A DNA stretch of 64,000 nt from Schistosoma mansoni (GCF_000237925.1 NC_031498.1:19120837-19184836); one strand, 5' to 3'. Shown: positions 24,404 to 36,939, counted from the first letter of the stretch. Notes: a model not told the origin generated them from the sequence alone. A program made the numbers and translations.

Positions 24404-26036
24404 TAACTCAGTTGATTATTCTCTATGGTAAGATGCGCATACCTGTCGCATAAGCCATCGCCTATTTAGGCTCAGTAGATGTCACTCCACCAACGATCGA
24501 AGAAGTCAAGATAGCCATCAGACAAATCAATAGTGGAAAAGCGGCAGGACCTGACAATATACTAGCAGAAGCACTGAAGTCAGACATTGAAATAACTGCA
24601 AACATGCTGCACCTTCTACTCAGAAAGATTTGGGAGGAGGAACAAGTGCCAATTGACTGGAAAGAAGAATATCTCATCAAGATACCAAAGAAAGGAGATC
24701 TGAGCCAATGTGAGAATTACAGAGGCATCAGTTTGTTATCAGTACCAGGAAAAGTTTTCAACAGAGTGCTGCTGAATCGGATGAAAGACGCAGTAGACAC
24801 CGAACTTAGGGATCATCAGGCTGGATTCCGTAAGGATAGGTCGCGCAAAGACCAGATTTCGACACTACGGGTCATCGTTGAACAATCAGTTGAGTGGAAC
24901 TCATCACCATACGTCAACTTCATTGACTATGAGAAGGCGTTTGATAGCGTGGACAGGGGAACATTATGGAAACTTCTTCGACATTATGGGGTTCCTGAAA
25001 AGATTGTCAACATTATCCAAAACTCATACGATGGACTACAGTGCAAAGTCATGCATGGAGGACAGCTGACAGATGCATTTCCAGTAAGGACCGGAGTCAG
25101 ACAAGGCTGTTTACTCTCCCCATTCCTCTTCCTTCTAGTGATTGACTGGATTATGAAGAATTCGACATCTGAAGGGAAATACTGAATACAATGGACAGCT
25201 CAGAATCAATTAGATGATTTGGACTTCGCAGATGACCTGGCCCTCCTCTCTCATACACACGAACAAATGCAGATGAAGACAGCAAATGTAGCAGCAGCCT
25301 CCGCATCGATAGGCCTCCACATTCACAAAGGAAAAAGCAAGATTCTCAAATGCAACACGGAGAACACCAACCCAATCACACTTGATGGCGAAACTCTGGA
25401 AGAGGTGGAAACATTCAAGTACCTGGGAAGCATCGTTGATAAACAAGGAGGATCGGATGCAGATGTAAAGGCGAGGATTGGCAAAGCAAGGGCAGCATTT
25501 CTACAATTGAAAAACATATGGAACTCAAAACAACTCTCAACTAATACCAAAGTGAGAATCTTCAATACGAACGCCAAGACTGTCCTACTATACGGAGCTG
25601 AAACGTGGAGAACTACTACGACCATCATCAGGAAGGTACAAGTATTTATAAACAGCTGTGTACGCAAAATACTCAACATCCATTGGTCGGATACTATCAG
25701 CAACAGCGTTTTATGGGAGAGGACAAACCAGCTTCCAGCTGAAGAGGAAATTAGGAAAATATATTGGAAGTGGATAGAACATACATTAAGGAAATCATCA
25801 AACTGCATCACGAGGCAATCCCTACCTTGGAATCACGAAGGAAAGCTGAAAAGAGGAAGACCAAGGAACATATTGCGCCAGAAAATAGAAGCAGATATGA
25901 AAAGGATGAATGGTAACTGGAAAAAACTGGAAATGATTGCCCAGGACAGGGTTGCATGGAGAATGCTGGTGAGCGGCCTATGCTCCTCGACGAGGGGTAA
26001 CAGACGTAAGTAAGTAAGTAACTTAGTGGATTATTC
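24404..26036 (+). mobile_element. RTE-clade LINE, 5'-truncated, with target-site duplication
   Basis: The best preserved LINE in the window. An 18-bp direct repeat with two mismatches (taactcagttgattattc at 24404-24421, taacttagtggattattc at 26019-26036) flanks it. The coding part begins near 24472 within the RT N-terminal region (VTPPTIEEVKIAIRQINSGK). It keeps NYRGISLLSVPGKVFNRVLL (about 24716), AGFRKDRS, YEKAFDSVDRGTLWKLLRHY (about 24928), RQGCLLSPFLF (about 25101), FADD (25224-25235), LLYGAETW (about 25586) and the C-terminus to RGNRRK, with a (TAAG)n tail. The RT frame is broken once, by TGA at 25183-25185, and then continues in the same frame. The first 50 bp after the left repeat do not match the other LINE copies and may be filler. 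Confidence 0.92.
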
Positions 26037-26107
26037 ATTAGATGATTAAAGGGAAAGGTACTGGTTCTGAGTTTTGATATGAATTCCAATACTAGGATGT
26101 ATGTAAA

Positions 26108-26165
26108 TTCATCGGGTGTGTCTCAAATAGGACGGAATCTGAGACCCAGGTTCCATTACTACTCA
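26108..26165 (+). mobile_element. Family A SINE fragment
   Basis: A short piece matching the hammerhead stem II to 3' strand (gtctcaaataggacggaatc, then ccaggttcc), with core changes. Confidence 0.5.
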
Positions 26166-26886
26166 CAATCTAATTTTATTAAAAATCGATTTCAATGTTA
26201 GTCACTTGTAAAAATAGATTATTTTAATAAGATCCTCTCAATTATTTTGAATGTAATTATATGAAGGAAGTAATTTATTAAAACTAAAAGGTGTTTATGT
26301 AACAAGATGTTAATAGATTTCATTTTTTCTCAAACTAAACAAACTGTACAGCGACCTGCAAAGTCGACCATTAAAAGAGTCATTTACTCACGACTGACAA
26401 CAGATAACAGTCAAGTTGTATTACCACTAAAGTTAGAAAACATGGTTGATTAAATGGATTGAATGACCTATTCACTCTCTGTTCATAATCTGAATTTTAT
26501 TCATTCAATTTTATTGTGTGCCCTGAGTGCCACAGAATCTCAAACTAAAAATAAATAAGAGTACCATGTTACCTAGTTTTCAAAGCATCTTAGGGATGAT
26601 TCTTAAATCTGAAGGATAATATAAATATCTACTTTGCATAAATAGGCTACAAGCAATTTGTAAAATAGCCTTACATGGATAATATGTTTGATCAATTCCT
26701 CCTTTCACTGATTCTTTTTCAAGCTCTACACTTTTTTATTTCATCAAACCATTTTCTTTTATTTAGCTTGAATACTTTATCTTACTTTACATTAGCAATG
26801 TATTATGTTCTAATCTAAGGGATTATTTTTATTACATAATTACTTCTATAGATCTTAAATTTTTTTCAATTAAAATTAACAAATCT
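26166..26886. other. Gene-free stretch
   Basis: I see nothing supported here. Confidence 0.5.
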
Positions 26887-27280
26887 TTCTTTGAATTCAC
26901 TTGGTATTGTTTACTCGAATCTTCCCATTGATGTTTAGGACTGCAATCAATCAGTCTGTAATGCTTGTAAATTAAGGCAATATAGAGGCAATACACACAG
27001 TATACACATAAGAGACTGACCAATTGCAGTCCTAAACATCAATGGGAAGATTCAAGTGAACAATACCAAATGAATTTAAACTTCATTCCATTGTATAGGG
27101 AGACGGCTACCATGACTCAGTAGCTAAGTAGATTACGCGATGGTGTTTGAAGCGAGCGGTACTGGAGTCGAGTCCCAGAGTGAACATCATCTCAGATGCA
27201 GGCACATCCAGCTGACGAGTCCAAAATAGGATGAAACGGAGTCCTGAATGCCGTTGCTAGCCTCTATTAATCTTTGATTA
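26887..27280 (+). mobile_element. Family A SINE, fold-back copy
   Basis: An inverted body segment (26887-about 26962) is followed after about 50 bp by a sense copy of the same segment (from about 27008), then the tRNA-like region (A box ctcagtagctaagtagatta, B box ggagtcgagtcc), hammerhead and end. The two body copies form inverted arms of about 70 bp. Confidence 0.85.
27204..27252 (+). ncRNA. Type I hammerhead ribozyme (family A)
   Basis: Core CUGACGA and GAAAC are intact and the cleavage triplet is GUC. Stem I is AUCCAG/CUGAAU with one mismatch. The closing base of stem II is altered (GUCC/GGAU). Confidence 0.75.
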
Positions 27281-27375
27281 TAATCTTTGTTTGGTTTGAG
27301 GTTTTCAATACTATCGAATCAAAAATGAAAACTATTCTCAGCTAGCTTTATTTCAAAGCTTACTATTATAGTTAG

Positions 27376-27550
27376 AAGGGGTGTTGTGAAGATTTCAGTA
27401 ATTTTATAGTTGAATGCATGAGTCGATTAAAGCAGTGGATGCGCACTGCTGAGGAGTCCCACAATAGTACGAAACGGCCGTTCAGTGCTTCCAGGTTTCC
27501 CATTGTGGTCTAGCTTCAATTGACTCATGAATTCAACTATAAAATTATTA
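27376..27550 (+). mobile_element. Family B SINE, fold-back copy
   Basis: Starts with an inverted copy of the family tail (27376-27433; agaagggg, then tttatagttgaatgcatgag) fused directly to a sense segment that begins just upstream of the hammerhead (about 27434) and runs to the tail. The tRNA-like promoter is absent from this copy. Confidence 0.82.
27437..27492 (+). ncRNA. Type I hammerhead ribozyme (family B)
   Basis: Stem I GCACUG/CAGUGC is perfect and the core CUGAGGA and GAAAC is intact. The cleavage triplet reads GUU rather than GUC, and stem II has one altered pair. Confidence 0.75.
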
Positions 27551-28317
27551 TTATAACTCCGAATAAATGATATGTTTTTGATAATGATTTTATTACTGTT
27601 TATATTCGCGTGTATAATCCTTGGTGAAGTATTTTAAAGTAGCCTATTTAAATCCCTGGACTATATATGCCTCAATTGTACAAATATTACAATGATGTTT
27701 TCCATTCAGCATCCACTACAGGTAAATAATTACTTCTGTGAACCACATTATGTACTGAAGTACTTTTTACAATAAATCACGATGTTAATCAGCACAATAC
27801 TCATGTCGTGAGTCTTGAGGATGAAGGTTTTTAATTAGTAAACGGTTTTGGGTGATCTTCATACATAAGTTCTGATATGGAACCTGATAATCGCCAAGCA
27901 CTCTCTGGTTTTCAGTGGTTTTCTAATTAATGTCAATTCGTGGTGAAAATCACTTCCAAACTCAATTAATCAACATCACAACTTCTGACTACTGGCATAT
28001 ATTAAATATTGAATAATCCCCCCTAAATGTTTTTTTATATCTGAGCATGTGATTTACTGGCGTGTTATTTTTTTATTTCATTAATCTCATTTACAAGCAT
28101 ACGAACTGTTTACTGTTCTAGAAATAAGGAAGCAACAAAATATCTCAATATTCATTGGATAAAATAAAATGTTTGGTTTCAATGGATTCAGAAAATATTC
28201 TTTTTTTCAAACACGCCCTCTGAGTTAAATTGTTTTTTCCCTTTGTTAGAAAAAATGATTATGTACATGGTCATTTTATGAACTGTAAATGTAACCTGAA
28301 AGAACGCAGATTATTCC
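27551..28317. other. Gene-free stretch upstream of HLH gene
   Basis: I see nothing supported here. Confidence 0.45.
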
Positions 28318-28408
28318 GATTGGTCTAATTATTTTTTCTGTCTCCTTTATTTTGTCCAATCAAAATCATGCATATTTAACTTGAGGCATACATCTTTCCT
28401 ATTTAAAG
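28318..28408 (+). promoter_or_regulatory. Probable promoter of the HLH gene
   Basis: An inverted CCAAT word (attgg, about 28318), a direct one (ccaat, 28356-28360) and a TATA-like box (tatttaaag, 28400-28408) are spaced as in a typical Pol II promoter. They sit 70-160 bp before the ATG. This is inference from motifs only. Confidence 0.4.
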
Positions 28409-28475
28409 CTATATTGTTGTTGATCCTTATTTCATTTTCTTCTACACAACATTCTTGCTTTACTTCAAAGACATT

Positions 28476-31400
28476 ATGTCGCGAAATCGTATCAGAAATC
28501 TATCACCGATTCAACGGAAACTTTTAACAAAACGATGTCAATCTACATTCAAATTACTCAGTGGATTGAATAAAAATATCCGAAAGAGAACATGCTTAAA
28601 AAGATTAAATGGCAATAGTTCTTTAAAACCACATCAAATTGAATGTGAACGATTGAAGGAAATTCTGCCAACTGTTGCCAATTGCGAAAATTTGGATGAA
28701 GTAAGTTATTAAACCTTAAAATTATGTATATGCTATAATGATATCGTATGTATAGTTATTTTTATAAGCACCGGAACTCTAAAACTATACCATACTTTTT
28801 GTTGCAGTCTGGATTAAATTTTCAGGACTGTAACTGACTAATCTTTATTAAGATATATGCACCCTGTGTTGTTTGACTAGGTATCCCTTTAGTTATAAAT
28901 TTCAGTACAGTTGAATCCTGACTAAAAGTGGAGTGTTGTTTGGTTCTATTTTGTACTGGATGTATCTGCATCCAAGATCTCACACATATATACAGCTGGT
29001 TGTTGATAATTGTTAATCATATTATATTATGTTTATAATAAGATTCTAGCAAGCTTTCTATTTTTTAAAAATTATAAGCTTTATTCAATATTATATTTTC
29101 GGTACAGTATAGAATTCTCAGCACAATGTATTTCAACAAGTTTCTGTTAATAATGTACATTCTTTTCGCTGCATATTGCCAGCAACCACAATATCTTTGA
29201 TTGTGCTCTTTCCTCTTGTACGGCGAAAGGTCATGAACTTTTCACAAACGCACCTGATTAGGCTGTGCAATTAATTGACATAAGGATCTGTTGAAACAAA
29301 CAAAAAACAGATGACTTGTTGAAATATCTAGATAGTAGGAACAGTTAGTCCAGATATTCAAGCATGCTGACTTTTTTAGTGTAAGACTAAAACTGAGAAT
29401 TCTCTAGTTAAGAGCAGAAAGGATCCTCATAGCTTACAAGTTTTCCCACAAATTGCTTAGAAAGGACCTCCATCCTCAGATTATAACTCGAAAACTAATC
29501 TTCCGCTTTTCATAAAATGTTTATTGTTAGTAATAGTAATTTATGACTACTATTCCAATCAGTTATTCAACTTCAATTATGAAGAGGATAGAAACAAAGA
29601 CACCTATAAGTATGTCAATATCTGTGATAAGCAGCTTATGAGAACCTAACGAAATAGAATGAATTCATATTATTTTTCACCAATCTTTGTTTCTACTCTC
29701 TTTACGATAATAAAAGGAATTGTGTATACGAAATTTGATTATCAATTAATCACGTTCTTAAAACTGATCTCTTTGATATTGACAAATTTTTAAATAAGAT
29801 CACGTTTCTTTCTAAATGTCAGTTTATCGTTCTACATATACGTGCGTTTTCCTTAATTCAAATGTAAACACTCAAATGATAGAACTGACAGTTTTACCAA
29901 TGAGTATCCACATTGTTCATATAAATATAAGTTAATTTATTCTGATGTTGCTTATCAAAACAAAACAAAAAATCCAATGAGCCGTTTAGCAAGTTAAATG
30001 AGACAGATTAATCATTGTCAGATTTTGCTTTGCTTATTTCTTTGAATAAATAATGTAATTTAGCTTTATTTATCCTGCCGACTACTCACCTGTGGTAATC
30101 TGAAATTTATCATGTACTCTGTTTTATAAATGGAAGTTATTGTATAGATACATAAACCTTTTTTACTTCATTAATTTTTCTATTAGGTGAAAATTATTCA
30201 AGAAGCAATAAAGCATATAAACTATTTGGAACAAGCAGTACTTCAACGATTAAATATTATCAATGTAGAAACTCCAATTGAAAACAGTAAGCTTTGTTTT
30301 GTATCGTCTGTGTTATTATGACCACTTAATTGAGATCATGAATCGATCAATGTTAGAACAGCATTGAAAACCTGGAATCACTAGATGGCCGTTTTGTCCT
30401 AGTATGAGACTCATAAACAGCGAGCCGGCATGCAGGATCGTGGATGCTCACTGTTGAGGAACCCCATACTAGAACGAAACGGCCGTCTAGTGCTTTAAGG
30501 TTTCCAATAGAGGTCTAACATTAGTCAATTCATGATCTCAATCAAAAACACAACAATCTTCACAACCCCATACTGATAATTATGATCATTTTGTTAAAGT
30601 TTCTCCAAACTGTTTATAATTTAGTTTAATTTTCAAAATAATTGACTGGGAGGAGTAATGGAATTAGACATTAAGTATAGTTTCTTCTCTTTAATAGTCA
30701 GTGTACCTTCAACTGTGGATATGGGGTTATTTTAGTTTGAGGAAATTAAAATATTTACAGGTCTTGTAAAAAGGTTGATATAGTTCAACTGTATATGAAT
30801 ACGCTAATTCTATTTGTTCATCCTAAATATATCTTCTTATCAATGGTCAAAAAACTGAAATTCAAGGAATAACGATACGTATTAATGAGTAGAAATTTGA
30901 GGTTCGTAATATTAAGTCACAAATATTTAATTAAGATGTGTACTATACATTACTTTTGTTAAGTTGCTATTACAACTTTTCATGCCCTGTAGTCTTAACC
31001 ATGTTTTTAGCTTATTTGTGCCAATTTTATAATAAAATAAAGGTCGAAATACTGAGGTTACCCGAATAATGATTGCTAATAACATCCAGCTGAAAATACT
31101 TCGATGCTTAACCTAGATGCTATTCCTTGTATCTATTGCAAAAACCAAGATCATGTTTATTTCTCAATCGACTTGTAGATGATATTTTCAAGTTGTTGAA
31201 TGAATAAGTCTACTTAAAATTTGAGGCAAGTTCATCTTAGAAATAAAAATATGAATAATGTTAGTAACTATCAGGTCATTTATATTCTTAATCATCATAT
31301 ATGTATGTTTTGGCAAGTCAATAGAATTATTTATGTAAATTAATAACACATGTTCTGTTCACACATCACTTGGTATGATTCCAAATTCTGTATGTGTAAA

Positions 31401-32501
31401 AGTAAATGTTGTTTTGTGTATATAATATACATGCGTGCTACTATCAGATAATAAATAAATACCTGATTTAAACATATGGTTCAATTCTCAAAATGATATT
31501 GTAGTAGAATTAATAATAATAATAACGAGTACATCCAAATGATTCACTGCTATTCTCATTTAAAAAATATATTTTAATCTTGAATCATTTAGTTAAATTA
31601 ACACATTTAGGAAGTATTTCATTCTTATAGTACAATACTTTAGTAATTTTACCAACTCATGAATTGATCTAAACTAGACCACCATGGAAAACCTGGAAGC
31701 ACTGGACGGCCGTTTGGTCTTAGTATGATACTTCTCAGCTTTGCGTAAGATTAGGAACCGATTGAAGTTAGACATTAGCATCGTTGAATGCTGGCTCAGT
31801 GGTCCGGAGGTTAAGTGTCCACGTGCGAGACCGAAGGTCCCGGGTTTGAATCCTGTGTGTGGAGTCGCGGATATGCAATGCTGAGGAGTCCCATACCATG
31901 ACGAAACGGCCGTCCAGTGGTCCCAGGTTTTGAATGATGGCCTCGTTCTCAAAAAATGACAATGTATGAGTTGGATTTCTCCATAGAAAGTTATATCCAA
32001 TTACCGGTTTACTGAGATAACGATGTTCAGTATTGTAAAAATATCCAAAATATCTCGATACTAAGACATGGTTGCAAAAAACTGTCGGTATTGAATATAA
32101 TTTTTTTTTATAATAGATGTTGAAGGTATTAAATGATAGAGCTTTTGACAAGGAAGTGATTATAGTTATACCTATTTCCTTTTGAAAAATAATGGTTTTC
32201 ATCAATCCATTGTTTTCTTTTTTTTCTTCATCCTACAGGTAATCTTCATTCTTCCTCATTGTCCTCATCCTCCTTACTTCCAGCGTTTATTTTCAAATTA
32301 TTATCTAGTCAGAATAATCAATCACAATCAATATCAGAAGAGAATTTGCTTTTTCATACGAATAATTCCTATCATAATATATCTCAACTAGATACTAATT
32401 ACATTACTGATCATAATTTTTTATCAAAATCCTATGAATATTTAAATTCCAATGGCAGTACGCCATATCAGACAGATGATGATATTGATCAATTAGGGTG
32501 A
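28476..32501 (+). CDS. Id-type helix-loop-helix protein (three exons)
   Basis: Three exons join into 195 aa: 28476-28700 (donor GAA|GTAAGT), 30187-30286 (acceptor ttctattag, donor ACA|GTAAGC) and 32239-32501 (acceptor catcctacag, stop TGA at 32499). Phases agree at both joins (0, then 1). The HLH lies at about residues 54-93: helix 1 IECERLKEILPTV, loop ANCENLDE, helix 2 VKIIQEAIKHINYLEQAV. It is split by intron 1 at the loop/helix 2 border. No basic DNA-binding stretch directly precedes helix 1, as in Id/extramacrochaetae proteins, which block bHLH factors by dimerising with them. That function is inferred. The N-terminus is Lys/Arg-rich but 15 or more residues away from helix 1; the C-terminus is Ser/Asn-rich. 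ATG 28476 is the first true ATG of the frame. Both introns carry hammerhead SINE copies. Confidence 0.85.
28823..28985 (-). mobile_element. Family A SINE remnant in HLH intron 1
   Basis: Body sequence (ggactgtaactgactaatct; 28823-about 28870) followed to the right by the hammerhead-side end (about 28929-28985), both on the minus strand. That order fits two adjoining units with an internal deletion. Heavily diverged. Confidence 0.5.
30325..30590 (+). mobile_element. Family B SINE, fold-back copy in HLH intron 2
   Basis: Inverted tail plus ribozyme half (30325-about 30420), then a sense segment from just before the hammerhead (gatcgtggatgctcactgtt) to the tail (about 30590). In the sense ribozyme the first core base is U (UUGAGGA), so activity is doubtful; GAAAC and GUC are kept. 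Confidence 0.8.
31655..31965 (+). mobile_element. Family B SINE, fold-back copy in HLH intron 2
   Basis: Inverted 3' segment (31655-about 31737) followed by a sense copy with body end (gaagttagacattagcatcg), A box (ctcagtggtccggaggttaa), B box (gggtttgaatcc), hammerhead and part of the tail. Confidence 0.85.
31875..31928 (+). ncRNA. Hammerhead ribozyme (family B), weakened stem I
   Basis: Core CUGAGGA and GAAAC and cleavage triplet GUC are intact. Stem I is GCAAUG/CAGUGG, with two weak or lost pairs. Confidence 0.6.
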
Positions 32502-32552
32502 AAGGATACGATAAAAAAATCTTTTTAAATACTACAAATTCAGCGCCTTGTA

Positions 32553-32558
32553 AATAAA
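32553..32558 (+). terminator. Probable polyadenylation signal of the HLH gene
   Basis: AATAAA 52 bp after the HLH stop codon, the first canonical signal downstream. Confidence 0.55.
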
Positions 32559-32770
32559 AAAAGTGAACGTATTCGATGGTAAACAGCCCAAACCACCGTT
32601 GAACACTAAACCCAGTTAACTGTACATAAAAATACATACATTATTGTACATAAGCTATTTTGATCGGATTAAATATTTCATGAGATAAATTATGAATGAT
32701 TATAAATTCTTATTTGGTTTTATTATGTAATCAGAAATGTCACTACTAAAATATACATCTTTTTTTAAGA

Positions 32771-33008
32771 TATCTAACTCGTTTAGATGGGGTTTTGTTC
32801 TCTGAGCTGGATTTGTTTGGTCGTGGAGCTTTCATCGTCCATCTGAACGACATCAAACAGTTCACTTCTACCCGAGGTTTGTGCTGATAATGTCTTTCAG
32901 AAGGACGATGAAAGCTCCACGACCAAACCATTCAGCTCAGAGAACAAAACTCCATCAAAATCATCCACCTGAGCTACAAGTCTTCTCCACCATCTCGGTA
33001 TCTAACTC
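32771..33008. mobile_element. Hairpin insertion with target-site duplication
   Basis: A 10-bp direct repeat (tatctaactc; 32771-32780 and 32999-33008) flanks about 218 bp. Inside are inverted arms at 32788-32847 and 32896-32954, about 92 percent identical by eye, around a 48-bp loop. Arms begin tggggttttgttctctgagc and include tttggtcgtggagctttcat. It is more GC-rich than its surroundings and has no coding capacity. I do not know the family; a short non-autonomous retroelement or a Penelope-like remnant is possible. Confidence 0.7.
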
Positions 33009-34054
33009 TGTTTTGAAGTTTTCTGTCGTCATGAGAAGGAGTCAGTTCGTTTAGAAATTTAGTTTATTAGTCCTATAGTGTAAACTAAAAAAACCTGTTA
33101 AAAACAAACTACAGAAAACCCTAAGAACTAAGTTTTATAGTGATTAACAATTAACAAAACCTATTTGTAATATTCAAGGATATGGTGCTTACATACAACT
33201 GGTCAGTTCAAGTCAATACCATTGAATTCGCTACAGACTAGATGATTATCGTCATATGCATTGTTATTATTATCATTTTATCTCCCAGTAATCGTGACCA
33301 CACAATCGGTCTATAGCATAGAGTATGTAAATCACAAGTCATTGAGGTGGAAAAACGACTATGATAAAGCGAATAGAATGGATTCTCTAAGTCGAAGAGT
33401 ACGAAATAAGAAAATAAAAGACGAGAAGTAACTAATTAGTGAAGAATTTCGTAGACGAAAACCGTAAGGTATATACTACTGAAAGGTAATGTTCAATAGT
33501 TTGTTAAGTTCTCATTCAAATGTGGCTTTGCCGAATTCAGTCAAGTGTACGACAGTTTAGATTCAATCAGTCTGACTAAATAATAATAAAAACTTCATTC
33601 AGTAATATATTTACATATCTTACTGAAAGTCATAGAATTCAATAAGTGCTAGTAAATATTTCAGCAGCTTTTTTTTTAAAACGAAACCATTATATAACAG
33701 TCAAATTATCCGTTTGTATTTGAAAGCGCCTTTATTCGTTGAGTTGTTCTAGTTTCACTGTTGGCTATATCAGAATTGAAAGACTAATTAATGAACCTTA
33801 AAAATATTGATCATACCTAGGTCTTGATTTAATAACCTAGGAATTATTCTTATCCAATAAGTATTAATACTTTACACAGATGTGCTTTTTTCACATTTAA
33901 ACCTTGTGCACAGTAGGAGACGACTTGCTTAAACATGTTTTTTCAACCTTGTTTATAAAATATAAAACAAATACATTTCGATTTGTCTTTAAAGTTATGA
34001 TACTGTTAATAATAATATGCTTAAAAGTGCGAATGACCAATTGAGATTTTGTAA
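33009..34054. other. Gene-free stretch
   Basis: I see nothing supported here. Confidence 0.5.
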
Positions 34055-34335
34055 CACTGGATAGTAACTATCAGTGAAATCTAGGACGCTCGTTTCTTCT
34101 AGTTTGGGCCCTTTAGTTTGAGGTGCCTGTATCCCAGTGTTGATATTCATCCAGGACCCAGCTTGTGAGATGGTTATGAATTATATTTTCCCGTCTTGGA
34201 TTCTGCTGCAAGTCACAATCCAACTGTACTAAAATACTTGTAACTAAATAACGATATCAAGACAATCCGCTCACGATGTACATATATCAAGGGAGACTGG
34301 TCAAATGCAATTCTTAACATCGACTATGAGAAAAT
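34055..34335 (-). mobile_element. Family A SINE, diverged
   Basis: A minus-strand ribozyme-side end and tRNA-like part (34055-about 34210), then a body piece in the opposite orientation near 34290-34330 (agactggtcaaatgcaattc). The hammerhead core is lost. Confidence 0.55.
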
Positions 34336-34696
34336 ATAAAGTAGACCTTTGTGACTCAACATTTACAAGATACAGAAGAGGATAATAGACACCAAACAAT
34401 TTGAAACAATTAAAAAAAGATATGATAAGTCACCCCAAAACAAGGTTGAATAAGTGTTATTCATTAGAAAGACTTTTTAAATTATTTTTTACAATCTTAG
34501 TTAAAACTAATTTGTTGTTGTTAGAGAGGTTCTAGCTCAACTGAAGGAGTAACATAAGGTTAGTTTGGGAATTTACGTAGTTCTTGAACTGAAATAGGAT
34601 TATATTATCATTGTTGTCTATTTATATGTGAGTGTTTATTTACACAACAACTGCAATTACTGACAAAGTTGGGACAATATACATTTATACCATTGT

Positions 34697-34850
34697 AATA
34701 ACGAATCGATCTAAGTTAGACAACTATTGGAAATATGGGAGCACTAATATGGGACTCCTCAACAGTACACAAGTGGAAATCGAACTCAGGACCATCAGTT
34801 TCTCATGTGAACGCTTAGACTCTAAGCCACTGAATCGGTATACAGTGGTG
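34697..34850 (-). mobile_element. Family B SINE, ribozyme deleted
   Basis: Minus-strand tail, stem II remnant (tatgggactcctcaacagta) and B box (ggttcgattt-like, diverged). The GAAAC/GUC half of the hammerhead is deleted. Confidence 0.65.
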
Positions 34851-36189
34851 TAATTCAATCAATTTGCAGACGTCCATTGCTTTCAGGTATTGAATGGCTG
34901 TACAAATTTAGACCTGTTCGTGATTTCATTGGAATCTAACTGTCTCCACAACCTAATATTGACCACCTAAAATGTCTACCTATTCATTGCTTATTTTCTC
35001 TGTTTTTCCCTTCGAATTTCTTTTCTATATAAAATATAATTTCTCTATCTTTTGATTGATCTTCAAATTCCAGATTTACAACAAAAAGTGAATTAACACT
35101 GTAAAGGTGATTAAATGATGTAAAGGTTTGTTAGGTTTATAGATTTGTTGAACCACATTAACACCTGCCATTACAACCTATTTTCATCCAGTTAACATGA
35201 ACTAATACATAAATAATGGAAGTAGAAAAATTGTACGCATGTGCGGGTTCATTAAAATCTAAGTTAGGTCAGCGTTTTTTTTATTAATAAAAATGATACT
35301 AGCCAGAAATCTGTCATTGTTCAATGTTTCTATAGTAGTGAGTATGTTCAGTAATTTAACGTAGTGGATGTATACACGAATCTAAAAGGTTAAACTTACT
35401 ATATCTATGATACTTATGACATTAGATTCGAGTGAAATGAATAGAGCTTAGATTGTTCATCCATGTTTCTCAATTGACATATCTGGATGAAGAATGAACT
35501 TTTTAAAGTATGGTATTAATCATATGAAAAAATTATCAGGAACTATCTGTTTTCCAAGTTTAAGGATAGTTAATTTTTCATTTGTTTACTAACCATTAAC
35601 ATGTTCACATACATATTCACTATTATGTACTAATATTAATATTAATTTGTAACATGAAACATTCAGTACTCAAATCTGACAAAGACCAGTCATGATATTA
35701 ACAAATATCTGTTTTATAGAATCTATTTATTCTAGATCATATAACAAGTGATATCACACTAAAAAAAAGAAGCAAAACACTCGTTCTTCTCTTCAACGTT
35801 AAGGTAACTGGATTATCAGAGGTGCATAGTATGATCTATAATTCAAGGTACAAACAAACAGATGATTTGAAGAAACACTGATCTTTATCTTACTGTAAGA
35901 TTACAGTCATTAAAAATTACATGTTTCTCTAATGAAGAACTTTGCGTCTGACTAGATTATAATGCTTTCAGTTCGAAATCGGGATGGTATTTTAAAGAGT
36001 TTCTACAGTTTGGCTGGCATGAGGTGAATTTTTCGAAAGTTTATTTCGTGTTTTTAGTGATTGTCTTAATTCCCAGCGTTCTGGTAAGAAGCCGTAATCA
36101 ATGGAGTTCGAGCATATCGAATGTGTACCAGTTATTCACATATGCCACTAGTCGATGGTTACGTAATTAATTTGAATAGAAATGTAAAC
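34851..36189. other. Gene-free stretch
   Basis: I see nothing supported. 36040-36190 may be an eroded body of the family B copy that follows. Confidence 0.4.
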
Positions 36190-36350
36190 CATTGGATGTT
36201 GACTCGGTGGTCTGAAGGTTAAGAGCTCATCACGAAACTCGAATATCTTGAATTCAATCTGTATTGTAGTCATGATTGAGCTCTGTTAATGATTCCCATT
36301 CTAGAACGAAATAACTGTCTAATGTTTGCTAGTATCCAATGTTACCCCCA
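36190..36350 (+). mobile_element. Family B SINE, diverged
   Basis: The A-box region (ctcggtggtctgaaggttaa) is recognisable. The B box and ribozyme are eroded, with only the stem II region (tgattcccattctagaacga) still visible. Confidence 0.55.
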
Positions 36351-36904
36351 CTTCACCAGTTCTTGAGTAAACTTCGGGTCTTTATGAAACTTAACTTGAA
36401 AGTGTAACTATCAATTGAAAAGTATTAGACAGTAAAGTATACTAAGATAAGTTTTACGATACAAAATGTATATTTTTATCTCACATATAACTCCATTTTA
36501 ATTGACTCTGAGAATTACTAGACTTCACCCATTGTGATAGTTTAAGATAATATAAAGTACAATATTATCATTATATTATACCTCAGTGACTAAATTCTAC
36601 CAAGTCTATAATTATAAAAACAAGCAACTTTATAACTAACCACTGATGTAAATGAATAAATGTCAAGTTATAATTACTAAAATACTACAACTAGGGATGA
36701 ATTTTTTTGTGAAAAAAACGTGTATTTTAGACATAAAAAAAGTTGTCTACCACCTGTTTATTCACTTGGACTAACACCTTATTTATACATTTATATGTTA
36801 GTGTAGGCACAAATAGTCATCTGGCGAACTGTTTAATGAATCATTGAAACTTCATGATTGCGGTTAAACGAAAGGGTCAGTGAATAAATGACCTTATACG
36901 AACA

Positions 36905-36939
<35 letters not shown>

